Source of the DNA: Thiotrichaceae bacterium
GTDB lineage: Bacteria > Pseudomonadota > Gammaproteobacteria > Thiotrichales > Thiotrichaceae
Assembly: GCA_026991755.1 (NCBI GenBank)
Contig: JALXAX010000165.1
Span: 1-42,073 of the forward strand
Direction of reading: 5' to 3'
Length of the DNA: 42,073 bases
Shown here: one piece after another, positions 1-9,631 of the stretch
Layout of the letters: every line of letters starts with the position of its first letter
How positions within the stretch are numbered: position 1 is the first letter of the stretch
Translations under genes and position numbers: made by a program
Notes under the pieces: model-generated
Databases searched by the model: none
Seen by the model: the letters and a program-made list of their open reading frames with translations, nothing else
What the model was told of the DNA's origin: nothing

Positions 1-75
1 CGCGAGAATGCAATCACTGAGCCTTCTTTACTTAGTAAAGAAAATAGCGATAAAAAACCAGCTAGATCACGATAG
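1..75 (+). CDS. rpsF: Ribosomal protein S6, C-terminal end (partial)
   Basis: Open frame running in from the left edge and stopping at TAG 73-75. Its 24 residues include ENAITEPS, which resembles the HAVTEASP segment near the C terminus of E. coli S6, followed by a basic tail. S6 binds S18 in the platform of the 30S subunit, and rpsR follows 11 bases later, as expected for rpsF-rpsR. No priB gene lies between them, unlike in enterobacteria. The identification rests on a short tail plus position. Confidence 0.8.
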   Translation, partial: RENAITEPSLLSKENSDKKPARSR

Positions 76-86
76 GAGATAAGACG

Positions 87-314
87 ATGTCACGCTTTTT
101 TAGAAGACAAAAGTATTGCCGTTTCACAGCTGAAGGCATTACCGATATTGATTACAAAGATCTTGATTTATTAAAGGACTTTGTTACAGAAACAGGAAAG
201 ATCGTACCTAGCCGTATTACAGGTACCTCTGCGAAATACCAGCGTCAATTGGCGACTGCTATCAAACGCGCCCGTTTCCTTTCTTTGCTGCAATATACTG
301 ATCAGCATAAGTAA
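87..314 (+). CDS. rpsR: 30S ribosomal protein S18
   Basis: 75 residues, the normal length for S18. It carries family features: an N-terminal [10 protein letters not shown] segment, the central [12 protein letters not shown] stretch and the conserved basic [19 protein letters not shown] region, where S18 contacts 16S rRNA and S6. A GGAG ribosome site lies about 9 bases before the ATG. It sits between rpsF and rplI in the usual operon order and should be co-transcribed and translated at high level. Identification is secure. Confidence 0.97.
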   Translation: MSRFFRRQKYCRFTAEGITDIDYKDLDLLKDFVTETGKIVPSRITGTSAKYQRQLATAIKRARFLSLLQYTDQHK

Positions 315-339
315 AATATTAGATTTAAGGTGAATAACC

Positions 340-882
340 ATGGAAGTCATACTTCTTGAAACCATAGAAAACCTAGGCCGCCTAGGTACTGTTGTTAACG
401 TACGCTCTGGCTACGCACGTAATTATCTGGTTCCCCAGAGAAAAGCAAAAATGGCAACAAAAACTAATCTGGCTGAGTTTGAAAAAATTCGCGCTGAGTT
501 AGAAAAAGCTGAAGCTGAAGTTGTTACTGCTGCGGAAGCACGTAAAGCAGAGCTTGATAATATCTCTGTTACTATCACCGCTAACTCAGGTACAGAAGGC
601 AAGCTATTTGGCTCTGTATCTCCTGCTGATGTGGCTGAAGCACTAGTTGCTACAGGTGCTACCGTTGAGCGTAGTGAAGTACGCATGCCTGAAGGCCCTA
701 TCCGTGAGACAGGTGAGCATGATGTGCTTATCCACTTGTACACAGATATTGATGCAATCGTTAAAGTAACGGTTATCGGCGACGGTGAAATCTCTACGAT
801 TATTGACGAGATTGATGCAGAAGAAGCTGAGGCTGCTGAGTACGAAGAAGATACTGCAGATTCTGATACAGAAGAAGCATAA
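340..882 (+). CDS. rplI: 50S ribosomal protein L9 with acidic C-terminal tail
   Basis: 180 residues. The N-terminal domain (residues 1-50) has the L9 signature: MEVILLE, LGRLGTVVNVRSGYARNYL and the basic PQRKAKMAT segment that binds 23S rRNA. The long connecting helix rich in Ala, Glu and Lys follows (about 45-75), then the C-terminal domain with GKLFGSVSPADVAEAL (about 88-103). E. coli L9 has 149 residues. Here an extra tail of roughly 25-30 residues, almost entirely Asp/Glu/Ala, follows the folded domain. L9 stabilises the L1 stalk region and limits frameshifting. The gene is 25 bases after rpsR and ends before a strong terminator. Confidence 0.97.
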   Translation: MEVILLETIENLGRLGTVVNVRSGYARNYLVPQRKAKMATKTNLAEFEKIRAELEKAEAEVVTAAEARKAELDNISVTITANSGTEGKLFGSVSPADVAEALVATGATVERSEVRMPEGPIRETGEHDVLIHLYTDIDAIVKVTVIGDGEISTIIDEIDAEEAEAAEYEEDTADSDTEEA

Positions 883-931
883 GCAAGTTATTGGCGTTTA
901 ACGCTACATAGTTTAGCTTAGTTAGCTCAAT

Positions 932-968
932 AAAAAGGGCGGCCTTATTACTAAGGCTGCCCTTTTTT
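932..968. terminator. Bidirectional terminator between rplI and argF
   Basis: An A-run, the stem AAAGGGCGGCCTTA, a TTAC loop, and the partner TAAGGCTGCCCTTT running into T's. There is one G-T type mismatch. Because the stem is bordered by A's on the left and T's on the right, it can end both the rpsF operon (+) and the convergent argD-argF operon (-). Confidence 0.9.
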
Positions 969-1022
969 GTGTCTGGAATTTATGTGGATGGCGCTTAGCT
1001 TATTTACTAACTTGCTATGGTG

Positions 1023-1943
1023 CTAGTCGATTTGATCCACAAGCAGACTAACCAAAAGTGACTTTTGCGCATGCAGGCGATTCTCAGCCTCTTGCCATAC
1101 AACACTCTGTGAACCTTCTAGAACATCTTCGGTAACTTCTTCACCACGGTGTGCGGGTAAGCAATGCATAAAGAGTGCATCTTTATCTGCTTCTGCCATT
1201 AACGATGAGTTTACTTGATAGTCAGCAAAGGCAAGTTCACGTTTCTTTTGCTCATCTTCTTGACCCATGCTAGCCCATACGTCAGTAACTACTAGGTTAG
1301 AGTTTTCACTAGCCTGCTTGGCATCATGGATAATCGTAGCGCGATCACCTAGCTCTGCAAGCAGCTGTGCGTTAGGCATATAGCCTTCAGGGCAAGCAAT
1401 ATTTAGCTGGAAATCAAACTGTCGTGCTGCATTCATCCAAGAGTGGCACATGTTGTTGCCATCGCCGACCCAGGTAACCGTTGCACCTTTTATAGAGCCG
1501 CGTTGTTCCACATAAGTCATCACGTCTGCTAATAACTGACAGGGGTGATAATCATCTGTTAGTGCATTAATAACAGGTACTTGTGAGTATGTTGCAAATT
1601 GCTCAACAGTGGCATGGTCGAATGTTCTGATCATGACTACATCAGTCATGCTTGAAATAACTCTAGCTGAATCTTGTACAGGTTCTCCACGACCTAACTG
1701 AGTGTCGTTAGGTGATAGGAAAATCGCATGACCTCCTAATTGCGTCATACCTGCTTCGAAAGAAACGCGTGTGCGCGTCGATGATTTATCAAAAATCATA
1801 GCCAACGTTTTATTTTTTAGTGGCGAGTAAGGATCACCTTCTTTCCACATGCTTTTCAATTTGGTGGCTTTTTGTATGAGTGTGTCTAACTCCTGTGGAG
1901 TGAAGTCCATTAAAGTCAGGAAGTGTTTTATATTTTTATTCAT
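1023..1943 (-). CDS. argF: Ornithine carbamoyltransferase
   Basis: 306 residues, typical length. It makes citrulline from ornithine and carbamoyl phosphate, a late step of arginine biosynthesis in the cytoplasm. Visible motifs are the carbamoyl-phosphate loop [13 protein letters not shown] (about residues 52-64), the HPCQLLADV segment (about 132-140) and the ornithine-side motif [13 protein letters not shown] (about 259-271). The start codon lies one base after the argD stop, so the two genes form an operon and are probably translationally coupled. Regulation by ArgR is likely from the pathway, but I did not find a convincing ARG box. Confidence 0.96.
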   Translation of the reverse strand: MNKNIKHFLTLMDFTPQELDTLIQKATKLKSMWKEGDPYSPLKNKTLAMIFDKSSTRTRVSFEAGMTQLGGHAIFLSPNDTQLGRGEPVQDSARVISSMTDVVMIRTFDHATVEQFATYSQVPVINALTDDYHPCQLLADVMTYVEQRGSIKGATVTWVGDGNNMCHSWMNAARQFDFQLNIACPEGYMPNAQLLAELGDRATIIHDAKQASENSNLVVTDVWASMGQEDEQKKRELAFADYQVNSSLMAEADKDALFMHCLPAHRGEEVTEDVLEGSQSVVWQEAENRLHAQKSLLVSLLVDQID

Positions 1944-1944
1944 A

Positions 1945-3117
1945 TTACGTACTTATAAATTGCTTGATAAGGCTAGATACGGTGTTGATCAGCTCATCAG
2001 CTTGTTCTGTTGTTAAAATCAAGGGAGGTAGTAAACGCACTACTTTATTAGCCGTTACGTTAATTAAAACGCCTTGTTGTAGCGCTAGCCCAACCAGTTC
2101 GGCACAGTCTTTTTCAAGCTCAATACCAATCATCAGGCCTTTACCTCTGATGCTAGTAATGCCCTCTATCGACAATTGCTTAGTAAATTCGTCCACTAGG
2201 TATGTGCCCAGGCTGGAAGCGACCTTATCAAGTTGCATGGTTTGCATTACATCAATGACCGCTAGGGCAGCTCTACAAGCAAGCGGGTTGCCACCAAAGG
2301 TAGAGCCGTGAGTACCAGCTGTGAAAACGCCTTTAGCACGACCACTAGCCATACAAGCCCCAATAGGTACACCATTGCCTAGTGCTTTGGCTAATGTCAT
2401 GACATCAGGCTTAATATGTTGATGTTGGAAGGCAAACCATTTACCGGTTCTGCACATGCCCGTCTGGATCTCATCCAGCATAAATAACCAGTCTTGCTGA
2501 TCACACAATTGACTTATTTTAGTAAGATAGTCATCAGCAGGAATATTGACCCCGCCTTCACCCTGAACAGGCTCTACTAAGACAGCAACAATATTTGGGT
2601 TGGTCTTAACTAGTGCTTCTATTGCATCAAAATCATTATAAGGAACACGGATGAAGCCAGAGACTAAAGGCTCAAAGCCCTGCTGGATTTTGGTGTTTCC
2701 CGTGGCTGATAATGCAGCTAACGTTCTGCCGTGAAAGCTGCTTTCCATTACCACAATTTCAGGATTGCTGATGTTCTTCTTGCTCGCATAAAGACGTGCA
2801 AGTTTAATCGCGGCTTCATTAGCCTCAGTGCCCGAATTACTGAAGAAAACTTCATCAAGCCCTGATAGCTCACAGAGCTTGTCCGCAAGTTTTTGTTGCA
2901 AATCAATCTGGTACAAGTTTGACGTATGTACTAGCTTTCCTGCTTGGTCAGCAATAGCTTGAGCTACCTCTGGTCGTGCATGGCCTAAACTACATACGGC
3001 AATACCTGAAATAGCATCTAGATAGTGTTTATTATTTGCATCCCAAAGATACGCGCCCTCACCCCGTTCAAAGGTGACGGATAAAGGTGAATAGGTAGCC
3101 ATGATTGTACTTGCCAT
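1945..3117 (-). CDS. argD: Acetylornithine aminotransferase
   Basis: PLP-dependent class III aminotransferase converting N-acetylglutamate semialdehyde to N-acetylornithine. Family features are the [15 protein letters not shown] segment, the cofactor-binding [32 protein letters not shown]-type [12 protein letters not shown], and the lysine of [14 protein letters not shown] that forms the Schiff base. I chose the ATG at 3117 (protein of 390 residues starting [10 protein letters not shown]), because a TAGG site lies about 9 bases before it. The first in-frame ATG at 3156 falls next to the T-run of a terminator-like hairpin and is unlikely. The ATG at 3102 is the alternative. argF follows directly. 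Confidence 0.94.
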   Translation of the reverse strand: MASTIMATYSPLSVTFERGEGAYLWDANNKHYLDAISGIAVCSLGHARPEVAQAIADQAGKLVHTSNLYQIDLQQKLADKLCELSGLDEVFFSNSGTEANEAAIKLARLYASKKNISNPEIVVMESSFHGRTLAALSATGNTKIQQGFEPLVSGFIRVPYNDFDAIEALVKTNPNIVAVLVEPVQGEGGVNIPADDYLTKISQLCDQQDWLFMLDEIQTGMCRTGKWFAFQHQHIKPDVMTLAKALGNGVPIGACMASGRAKGVFTAGTHGSTFGGNPLACRAALAVIDVMQTMQLDKVASSLGTYLVDEFTKQLSIEGITSIRGKGLMIGIELEKDCAELVGLALQQGVLINVTANKVVRLLPPLILTTEQADELINTVSSLIKQFIST

Positions 3118-3153
3118 TGTGAATAACCTACGGTTAGGATTAGACCATACCAA

Positions 3154-3179
3154 CAAAAAAAGGTAGCCGATGCTACCTT
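3154..3179 (-). terminator. Terminator-like hairpin in the argD 5' leader
   Basis: Read on the minus strand: AAGGTAGC, loop ATCG, GCTACCTT, then a run of T's. The 8-bp stem is perfect and the T-run is immediate, as in an intrinsic terminator. No minus-strand gene lies upstream, so it sits in the short argD leader between a candidate promoter and the chosen start codon. It may be an attenuator, or it may block antisense read-through. Confidence 0.6.
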
Positions 3180-3194
3180 CGAAAAAAGGCAGAT

Positions 3195-3223
3195 ATGTTA
3201 CCCTAGCGCGCTTTGTACGTCAA
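3195..3223 (-). promoter_or_regulatory. Candidate sigma-70 promoter for argD-argF
   Basis: On the minus strand TTGACG (3223-3218) is followed after 17 bases by TAACAT (3200-3195). The fit is five of six and four of six to consensus. A start about 7 bases downstream would put the leader hairpin almost at the 5' end of the mRNA. Confidence 0.45.
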
Positions 3224-3293
3224 ACCAGCGACTTATCTTTGGATTTGCAAATCATGAAGCTCCGTTTTTTAAGAGTAATTTGACGTGTCTTCA

Positions 3294-3530
3294 ACCTGGA
3301 AAATGCAGTTGGATAACTTGTAGAGTGATTCTGTTGGGCTGAATGGCGTAATGAAAAAAGGAATTAATGGTTGATCCTTAATGAGTTTTTTCATATAGCT
3401 AGTCAGCTCAACAGGGTTGCTCTACATGTTGTAGCGTCCTCATTGAATAAGTGAATGATTCTACCGCACATATCTAATCATTTATCAAATGTTAGTATTA
3501 CTTTGTAGTGGTCAACTGCGTTTTCTAGGT
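3294..3530 (-). mobile_element. Family 1 miniature inverted-repeat element, copy A
   Basis: 237-bp non-coding element between argD and rplU. Its ends are inverted: ACCTGGAAAATGCAGTTG on the left and, reading inward from the right, ACCTAGAAAACGCAGTTG. The direct repeat TCA flanks both sides (3291-3293 and 3531-3533). The interior matches copies at 29629 and 36308, but in the opposite orientation: the shared core ACTCATTAAGGATCAACCAT is on the minus strand here. Inner stem CTGTTG (3331-3336) pairs with CAACAG (3409-3414). It fills most of the gap 3118-3627. Confidence 0.85.
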
Positions 3531-3561
3531 TCAATGTAATAAATAAAATATAAAATGATGT

Positions 3562-3590
3562 TTGACAGTAACTATAAGGAGTTCTACAAT
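3562..3590 (+). promoter_or_regulatory. Strong sigma-70 promoter for rplU-rpmA
   Basis: TTGACA (3562-3567), 17-base spacer, TACAAT (3585-3590). This is a near-consensus match just outside the right end of the family 1 element and 37 bases before the rplU start, as expected for a highly expressed ribosomal operon. Confidence 0.8.
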
Positions 3591-3627
3591 ACCGCTCCCT
3601 TTTTCATGGGGTTTTTGGAGAATTATC

Positions 3628-3939
3628 ATGTACGCTGTTATTAAAACAGGTGGAAAACAATATCGTGTTGCTGAAGGCGACGTGATAGAAATAGAAAAAT
3701 TAGACTTAGAAGAAGGCGCAACTGTAGACTTCGAAGAGATCCTTATGGTAGGTGAAGGTGAAGATGTTAAAATCGGCACACCTTTCATTGAAGGCGGAAA
3801 AGTTACGGGCACTGTTCAAGAACAGAAGCGTGGCAAGAAAGTTGAGATCATCAAATTCAGACGTCGTAAGCATCACCAGAAGCGTACGGGTCATCGTCAA
3901 TACCTGACAAAAGTAGAAATCACTGGTATTTCTGCATAA
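3628..3939 (+). CDS. rplU: 50S ribosomal protein L21
   Basis: 103 residues from [14 protein letters not shown], the universal L21 start. A longer frame opens upstream, but the promoter lies inside that extension, and a GGAG site stands 8 bases before this ATG. The C terminus has the RNA-binding basic stretch [16 protein letters not shown] and ends in the usual LTKVEITGI-type strand. L21 binds 23S rRNA near L20. The gene leads the rplU-rpmA-obgE-proB cluster. Confidence 0.97.
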   Translation: MYAVIKTGGKQYRVAEGDVIEIEKLDLEEGATVDFEEILMVGEGEDVKIGTPFIEGGKVTGTVQEQKRGKKVEIIKFRRRKHHQKRTGHRQYLTKVEITGISA

Positions 3940-4030
3940 GTTTTTAATGTAGCGCTAGCTATGTCTTGTGATGTGGCTTGCATATTTACATTATTTCTTA
4001 CATATAGAAAAATAGGTTTAGAAGAAAGAT

Positions 4031-4303
4031 ATGGCACATAAGAAAGCAGGCGGTAGTACCCGCAACGGTCGCGATTCAGTATCAAAACGTCTTGGCGTAA
4101 AGCGTTTCGCTGGTCAAGTTGTTTCAGCAGGTAGCATTATCGTTCGTCAACGTGGTACACGTTTCCATGCAGGTGAGAACGTAGGTTGTGGTAAAGACCA
4201 CACGTTATTTGCTAAAGCGGATGGTGAAGTACGTTTCGAAGTGAAAGGACCTCGTAGCCGTAAATATGTAAGCATCACTGCATTAGAAGTAGAAGCTGCA
4301 TAA
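4031..4303 (+). CDS. rpmA: 50S ribosomal protein L27
   Basis: 90 residues, beginning [16 protein letters not shown], the conserved N-terminal tail that reaches toward the peptidyl-transferase centre. There is no Firmicutes-type cleavable N-terminal extension. The beta-barrel portion contains [15 protein letters not shown] and [11 protein letters not shown]. It lies 91 bases after rplU and is followed by a strong terminator, so much of the transcription probably stops before obgE. Confidence 0.97.
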   Translation: MAHKKAGGSTRNGRDSVSKRLGVKRFAGQVVSAGSIIVRQRGTRFHAGENVGCGKDHTLFAKADGEVRFEVKGPRSRKYVSITALEVEAA

Positions 4304-4381
4304 AGTAGTTGATTGAGTTGTTTGCTTATTAATGGCAAATAATAGCAACTCAGCCTCCTAGCTACTTTTAAGAAGTATCTG

Positions 4382-4406
4382 AAGCCCCGCATAGTCGGGG
4401 CTTTTC
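4382..4406 (+). terminator. Terminator after rpmA
   Basis: AAGCCCCG, short loop, CGGGGCTT, then TTCTTGTT. A GC-rich 8-bp stem with a T-rich tail, between rpmA and obgE. Confidence 0.85.
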
Positions 4407-4484
4407 TTGTTATTCCTATTCTGTAATAATTCGTTGGGCTTACAGTCGTAGCCAAGTACGATTGTTTTAATCAATTAAAGTTGA

Positions 4485-6630
<2,146 letters not shown>

Positions 6631-6682
6631 AGAGGCTGTGCTTATTTTTGCAAAAGTACTACTTTACACGCTACCTTTATCT

Positions 6683-6703
6683 GAAGCGATTAAATCGTTC
6701 TTC
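6683..6703 (+). terminator. Weak hairpin after proB
   Basis: GAA-CGAT pairs with ATCG-TTC around a TAA loop, followed a few bases later by a short T-run. It is a modest candidate for the end of the obgE-proB transcript. The rest of 6631-6790 shows no gene. Confidence 0.3.
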
Positions 6704-6798
6704 ATAAGTTTTTCTAATCTGCTACAATCTATGGCAGGATTGTTGGTTTCATAGACTTAAAACCCTACTTAAGTTCTAAGTAACCGGAGTTACATTAA

Positions 6799-6915
6799 GG
6801 AATCTCTGATTAACTCTGATCGGAGTTTCTGTGAGATAGAGTTTGTCACTTTTATAGCGAGAAGCTGGCGGATTCTAGCCTCAGAAAAACGAATCATGAG
6901 TTGATCAGAGCTTCC
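6799..6915. mobile_element. Family 2 (IS5-like) miniature element, copy 1
   Basis: 117 bp with inverted ends GGAATCTCTGATTAACTC (left) and GGAAGCTCTGATCAACTC (read inward from the right); 16 of 18 positions agree. TTAA flanks both sides (6795-6798 and 6916-6919). There is no coding capacity. The ends resemble those of the copy at 29056-29213. It fills part of the 317-base gap before the lipoprotein gene. Confidence 0.75.
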
Positions 6916-6947
6916 TTAAGAGCCTTCTTACTGGTAAAGGAATATAA

Positions 6948-7838
6948 ATGAAATATCATAACCCTCTCGTTAAAATAGCGACTGGCTTAGTGCCTCTTAT
7001 TCTTCTTTCATCGTGTAGCCAATCACAATCCGTTCCAGAAGCTGAGGCAATCCCCGTTGTTGTAGTACCTAACCAGCAAATCCCCTACCCCAAAGGTGTG
7101 AAAAGGCCTAAGCTTTCTGAGCGTGAGTTACAAGCCATTAGTCGCCGGATTTATTACAACGAGGCTTCCTCCAAACCTAAAAATTTAATGATATGGAATG
7201 ATAATGAGAATTTTGTATCCTTGGGCATAGGGCACTTCATTTGGTATCCCGTAGGTTCTAATAAGCGTTTTGATGAAACATTTCCCAGCATGATTGATTA
7301 TTTTCAGCAACATAATGTACGGATTCCTCATTGGCTTATTAGTGCCAGAAATAGAGGTGCACCTTGGCCTAATAAGCAGGCTTTTTTACAGTCTCAGAAT
7401 GATCCTGAAGTTCGTGAGTTGAAAAGAATTCTTCTAGATACTAAAGAGTTACAGACGTTGTTCTTCTTTGATCGTATTCACCAATCTATTCCTTCTATTG
7501 TTAGACAGGCACCTGCCAACAAACGTCAACTCATGATTCAAAACTACAATGCTATTGCTAATACAAAAGGTGGATGGTATCCGTTAATTGATTATATTAA
7601 TTTTAAAGGCACGGGTTTAAAGCCAACAGAACGCTATAGCGGTCTGGGTTGGGGATTATCTCAAGTGTTACAAGAGATGAGGCCTGTTGCCGCTGGTCCA
7701 CAGGCATTGCAAGAGTTTGCTAAAGCTTCACGTTTTGTATTAGAAAGAAGAATTAACAACTCTCCTTCAGCTAATAATGAACGCAGATGGTTGCCAGGTT
7801 GGAGAAACCGTCTTGCTACTTACACTCAGCCATTATAA
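6948..7838 (+). CDS. Putative lysozyme-like lipoprotein
   Basis: 296 residues. The N terminus is a lipoprotein signal: basic start, hydrophobic GLVPLILL, lipobox LSSC with the cysteine at about residue 23. The following 20 residues are a Ser/Gln/Pro/Val-rich linker. The mature region has ISRRIYYNEASSK (about 65-77), then a spaced FVSLGIGHFIWYP (about 89-101). This Glu...SLGIGHF arrangement recalls the Glu/Asp plus G-x-T/G-x-G pattern of phage-type lysozymes, so a peptidoglycan-cleaving role is possible. I do not recognise a named family. It stands alone between a family 2 element and a convergent SDR gene. There is a moderate AAGG ribosome site about 9 bases upstream. Confidence 0.7.
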   Translation: MKYHNPLVKIATGLVPLILLSSCSQSQSVPEAEAIPVVVVPNQQIPYPKGVKRPKLSERELQAISRRIYYNEASSKPKNLMIWNDNENFVSLGIGHFIWYPVGSNKRFDETFPSMIDYFQQHNVRIPHWLISARNRGAPWPNKQAFLQSQNDPEVRELKRILLDTKELQTLFFFDRIHQSIPSIVRQAPANKRQLMIQNYNAIANTKGGWYPLIDYINFKGTGLKPTERYSGLGWGLSQVLQEMRPVAAGPQALQEFAKASRFVLERRINNSPSANNERRWLPGWRNRLATYTQPL

Positions 7839-7884
7839 AGCCGGTGCTTTGCTTGGGGGGTAAGGTGTATCAATTTGCAATAAG

Positions 7885-7923
7885 TAGTTCCTGCATAGGT
7901 TGTTAGAAGCAACACAGGAACTA
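7885..7923. terminator. Hairpin between convergent genes
   Basis: TAGTTCCTG (7885-7893) pairs perfectly with CAGGAACTA (7915-7923), with a smaller GTTG/CAAC stem inside. There is no good T-run on either strand. Its position between two convergent genes suggests a transcript end. Confidence 0.4.
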
Positions 7924-7940
7924 TCAGGTTTTGATCTCAT

Positions 7941-8636
7941 CTACCAAGGTATTTCAGTACCATCGATATCTAAGAACTTTCCGCTATGACTCATATCTGA
8001 ATTGCCGATGAGTTTGAGCAACATGCTAACCGATTGTTCGACGCTTAGCTCCCCATGAGGGCCACCCATATCCGTTCTTACCCACCCTGGGTGTAAGATC
8101 ATTACGATAATATCTCGATGCTTTAGGTCTTGTGCTGCACTAACTGTTACCGCGTTAAGGGCTGCTTTTGTTGCTCTGTAGGCATAACTTCCGCCTGAGC
8201 TGTTATCAGTAATACTACCCATTTTACTGCTTAGGTTTGCGATAACTTTCATCTCGCTTTTTGCTACGTTATCGACAAAATATTCCATCATTTTCATGGG
8301 GGCTAGTAAGTTAACTTCCACAGCTTCTTGCCATGCGTCATCATCACAGTCACCAAAGGTTGATGCGCCTTTTGCATGGACTCCTGCGTTATTGAAGAGT
8401 ATATCGATAGGAGTATTCTTTAGTTCTTTTTGTAGCGCTTCTAGTTGCTCAATGTGTTGAACGTCTAGTTTATGGACTGTAAGTTTGTCTTTGTGCTCTT
8501 TGGCTAATGCCGAAAGTTCTTTTGCCTTTTTTGGGGCTCGGCAACATGCATGGATAGTCCAGTCTTCAATAAGACATTGCTTACATAGTTCTAGACCTAT
8601 ACCTCTATTCGCGCCTGTGACAAGTAAAGTGGGCAT
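7941..8636 (-). CDS. Short-chain dehydrogenase/reductase
   Basis: 231 residues, a classical small SDR. Cofactor motif TGANRGIG (7-14), structural NNAG (82-85), the LSS catalytic serine region (about 135-137) and active-site YRATK (Y153, K157) are all present. It most resembles the group of cytoplasmic SDRs related to C-factor/CsgA, but substrate and physiological role cannot be read from the sequence. The start is supported by a GAGGAG ribosome site that overlaps the stop of the preceding FHA gene; the gap is 8 bases. It is therefore the last gene of a three-gene operon with a protease and an FHA membrane protein. Confidence 0.88.
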   Translation of the reverse strand: MPTLLVTGANRGIGLELCKQCLIEDWTIHACCRAPKKAKELSALAKEHKDKLTVHKLDVQHIEQLEALQKELKNTPIDILFNNAGVHAKGASTFGDCDDDAWQEAVEVNLLAPMKMMEYFVDNVAKSEMKVIANLSSKMGSITDNSSGGSYAYRATKAALNAVTVSAAQDLKHRDIIVMILHPGWVRTDMGGPHGELSVEQSVSMLLKLIGNSDMSHSGKFLDIDGTEIPW

Positions 8637-8644
8637 GACAATGG

Positions 8645-9631
8645 TTACTCCTCTTCTTTATTTTTTTCATCAAGTTCTGCAAGCACAATATTAGCCAATT
8701 CTACTTCCGATTGTTGGATAAAGTCAGCAATGCTGATGGTTTTCTCTTGACGCAAATCCAAGGAACTAAGACTTTTATTATAAGAGGGTAAAGGAGAGAA
8801 TCCTGGGCGTGTAAGCTCTCGTACAAAGTCAGAAGCTTGGTAGGCCATGAAAGGCGCGCTAACTAGTAGTGATACACCTAATGCAGCTGCAAATGGAGAG
8901 TGGGCTATTCGCATCATAAAGACGGTGATTAGTCCAGGTAATAGCACAAAGTTGACTAGATTCAGGCTGACTGTTTTGATTGATTCCGATGAGAAATAAT
9001 AGCTTACAAAGTGCGATATATACTCGACTAGTTGCGGGACAAGGAATAGTAACGAAGCGACACTAATAGCAGGGACAATATCCCATCGGTGTGAGGCGAG
9101 TCGACTGATACCTGCAACCACAAGGAAGAAACCGAGTAGGTATAGCATTGAGGTGAAGCTTGCATCAATATAATGACCGATAGGTCGATCCATTGAGGTG
9201 CTCATGTACTGGTCGAATAGGAACATACCCAAAGCAGATAGCAGAAGGAAGGTTGCCCAAATAGGGCTAGTATAAAGGCAAAAGAAGCCATTGCACTCAC
9301 GAACACGGGTAGGCTCAACAGCCATGTCAGATGACAATAAGCGAATCTTGCTACTGGCGAGGTTTATATCTGTTGGGAGGTGTACTTTACGCCCTTCACC
9401 TACCTTCAACTTTTCTTTATTAAGGCGTGAACCGTTTTCATTAGACAGATTGGTGACGATAAACGCATCGTCATCATTGCTTTGTTCTATTTTTAAATGA
9501 TGTGGTGACACCGACAAGTCTGAAAGAATAATGTCATTGTCTAATGCTCTGCCAATCGTTGCTGAGCCAGACTTAACAGGGTGAAACTGACTAACTCCGC
9601 GAGAATGTGTTTCTACAATTAATGTTGCCAT
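8645..9631 (-). CDS. FHA-domain membrane protein
   Basis: 328 residues. An N-terminal forkhead-associated domain (about 1-100) has the phosphothreonine-binding pattern IGRALDNDI, LSVSPHHL and NLSNENGSRLN. A cytoplasmic linker follows, then about four or five hydrophobic helices (about 128-275), and a hydrophilic C-terminal tail rich in Glu and Lys. The FHA part should face the cytoplasm and recognise a phosphorylated partner. The start overlaps the end of the upstream protease gene by 13 bases and the SDR gene follows 8 bases later, so the three are co-expressed. No kinase is adjacent. Function is otherwise unknown. Confidence 0.85.
   Translation of the reverse strand: MATLIVETHSRGVSQFHPVKSGSATIGRALDNDIILSDLSVSPHHLKIEQSNDDDAFIVTNLSNENGSRLNKEKLKVGEGRKVHLPTDINLASSKIRLLSSDMAVEPTRVRECNGFFCLYTSPIWATFLLLSALGMFLFDQYMSTSMDRPIGHYIDASFTSMLYLLGFFLVVAGISRLASHRWDIVPAISVASLLFLVPQLVEYISHFVSYYFSSESIKTVSLNLVNFVLLPGLITVFMMRIAHSPFAAALGVSLLVSAPFMAYQASDFVRELTRPGFSPLPSYNKSLSSLDLRQEKTISIADFIQQSEVELANIVLAELDEKNKEEE

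Noticed and set aside
3118-3156. ArgD start at 3156
   Set aside because: That ATG adjoins the T-run of a terminator-like hairpin and gives an atypical N terminus.
3562-3627. N-terminal extension of L21
   Set aside because: The promoter TTGACA-TACAAT lies within it, and the conserved L21 start with a GGAG site is at 3628.
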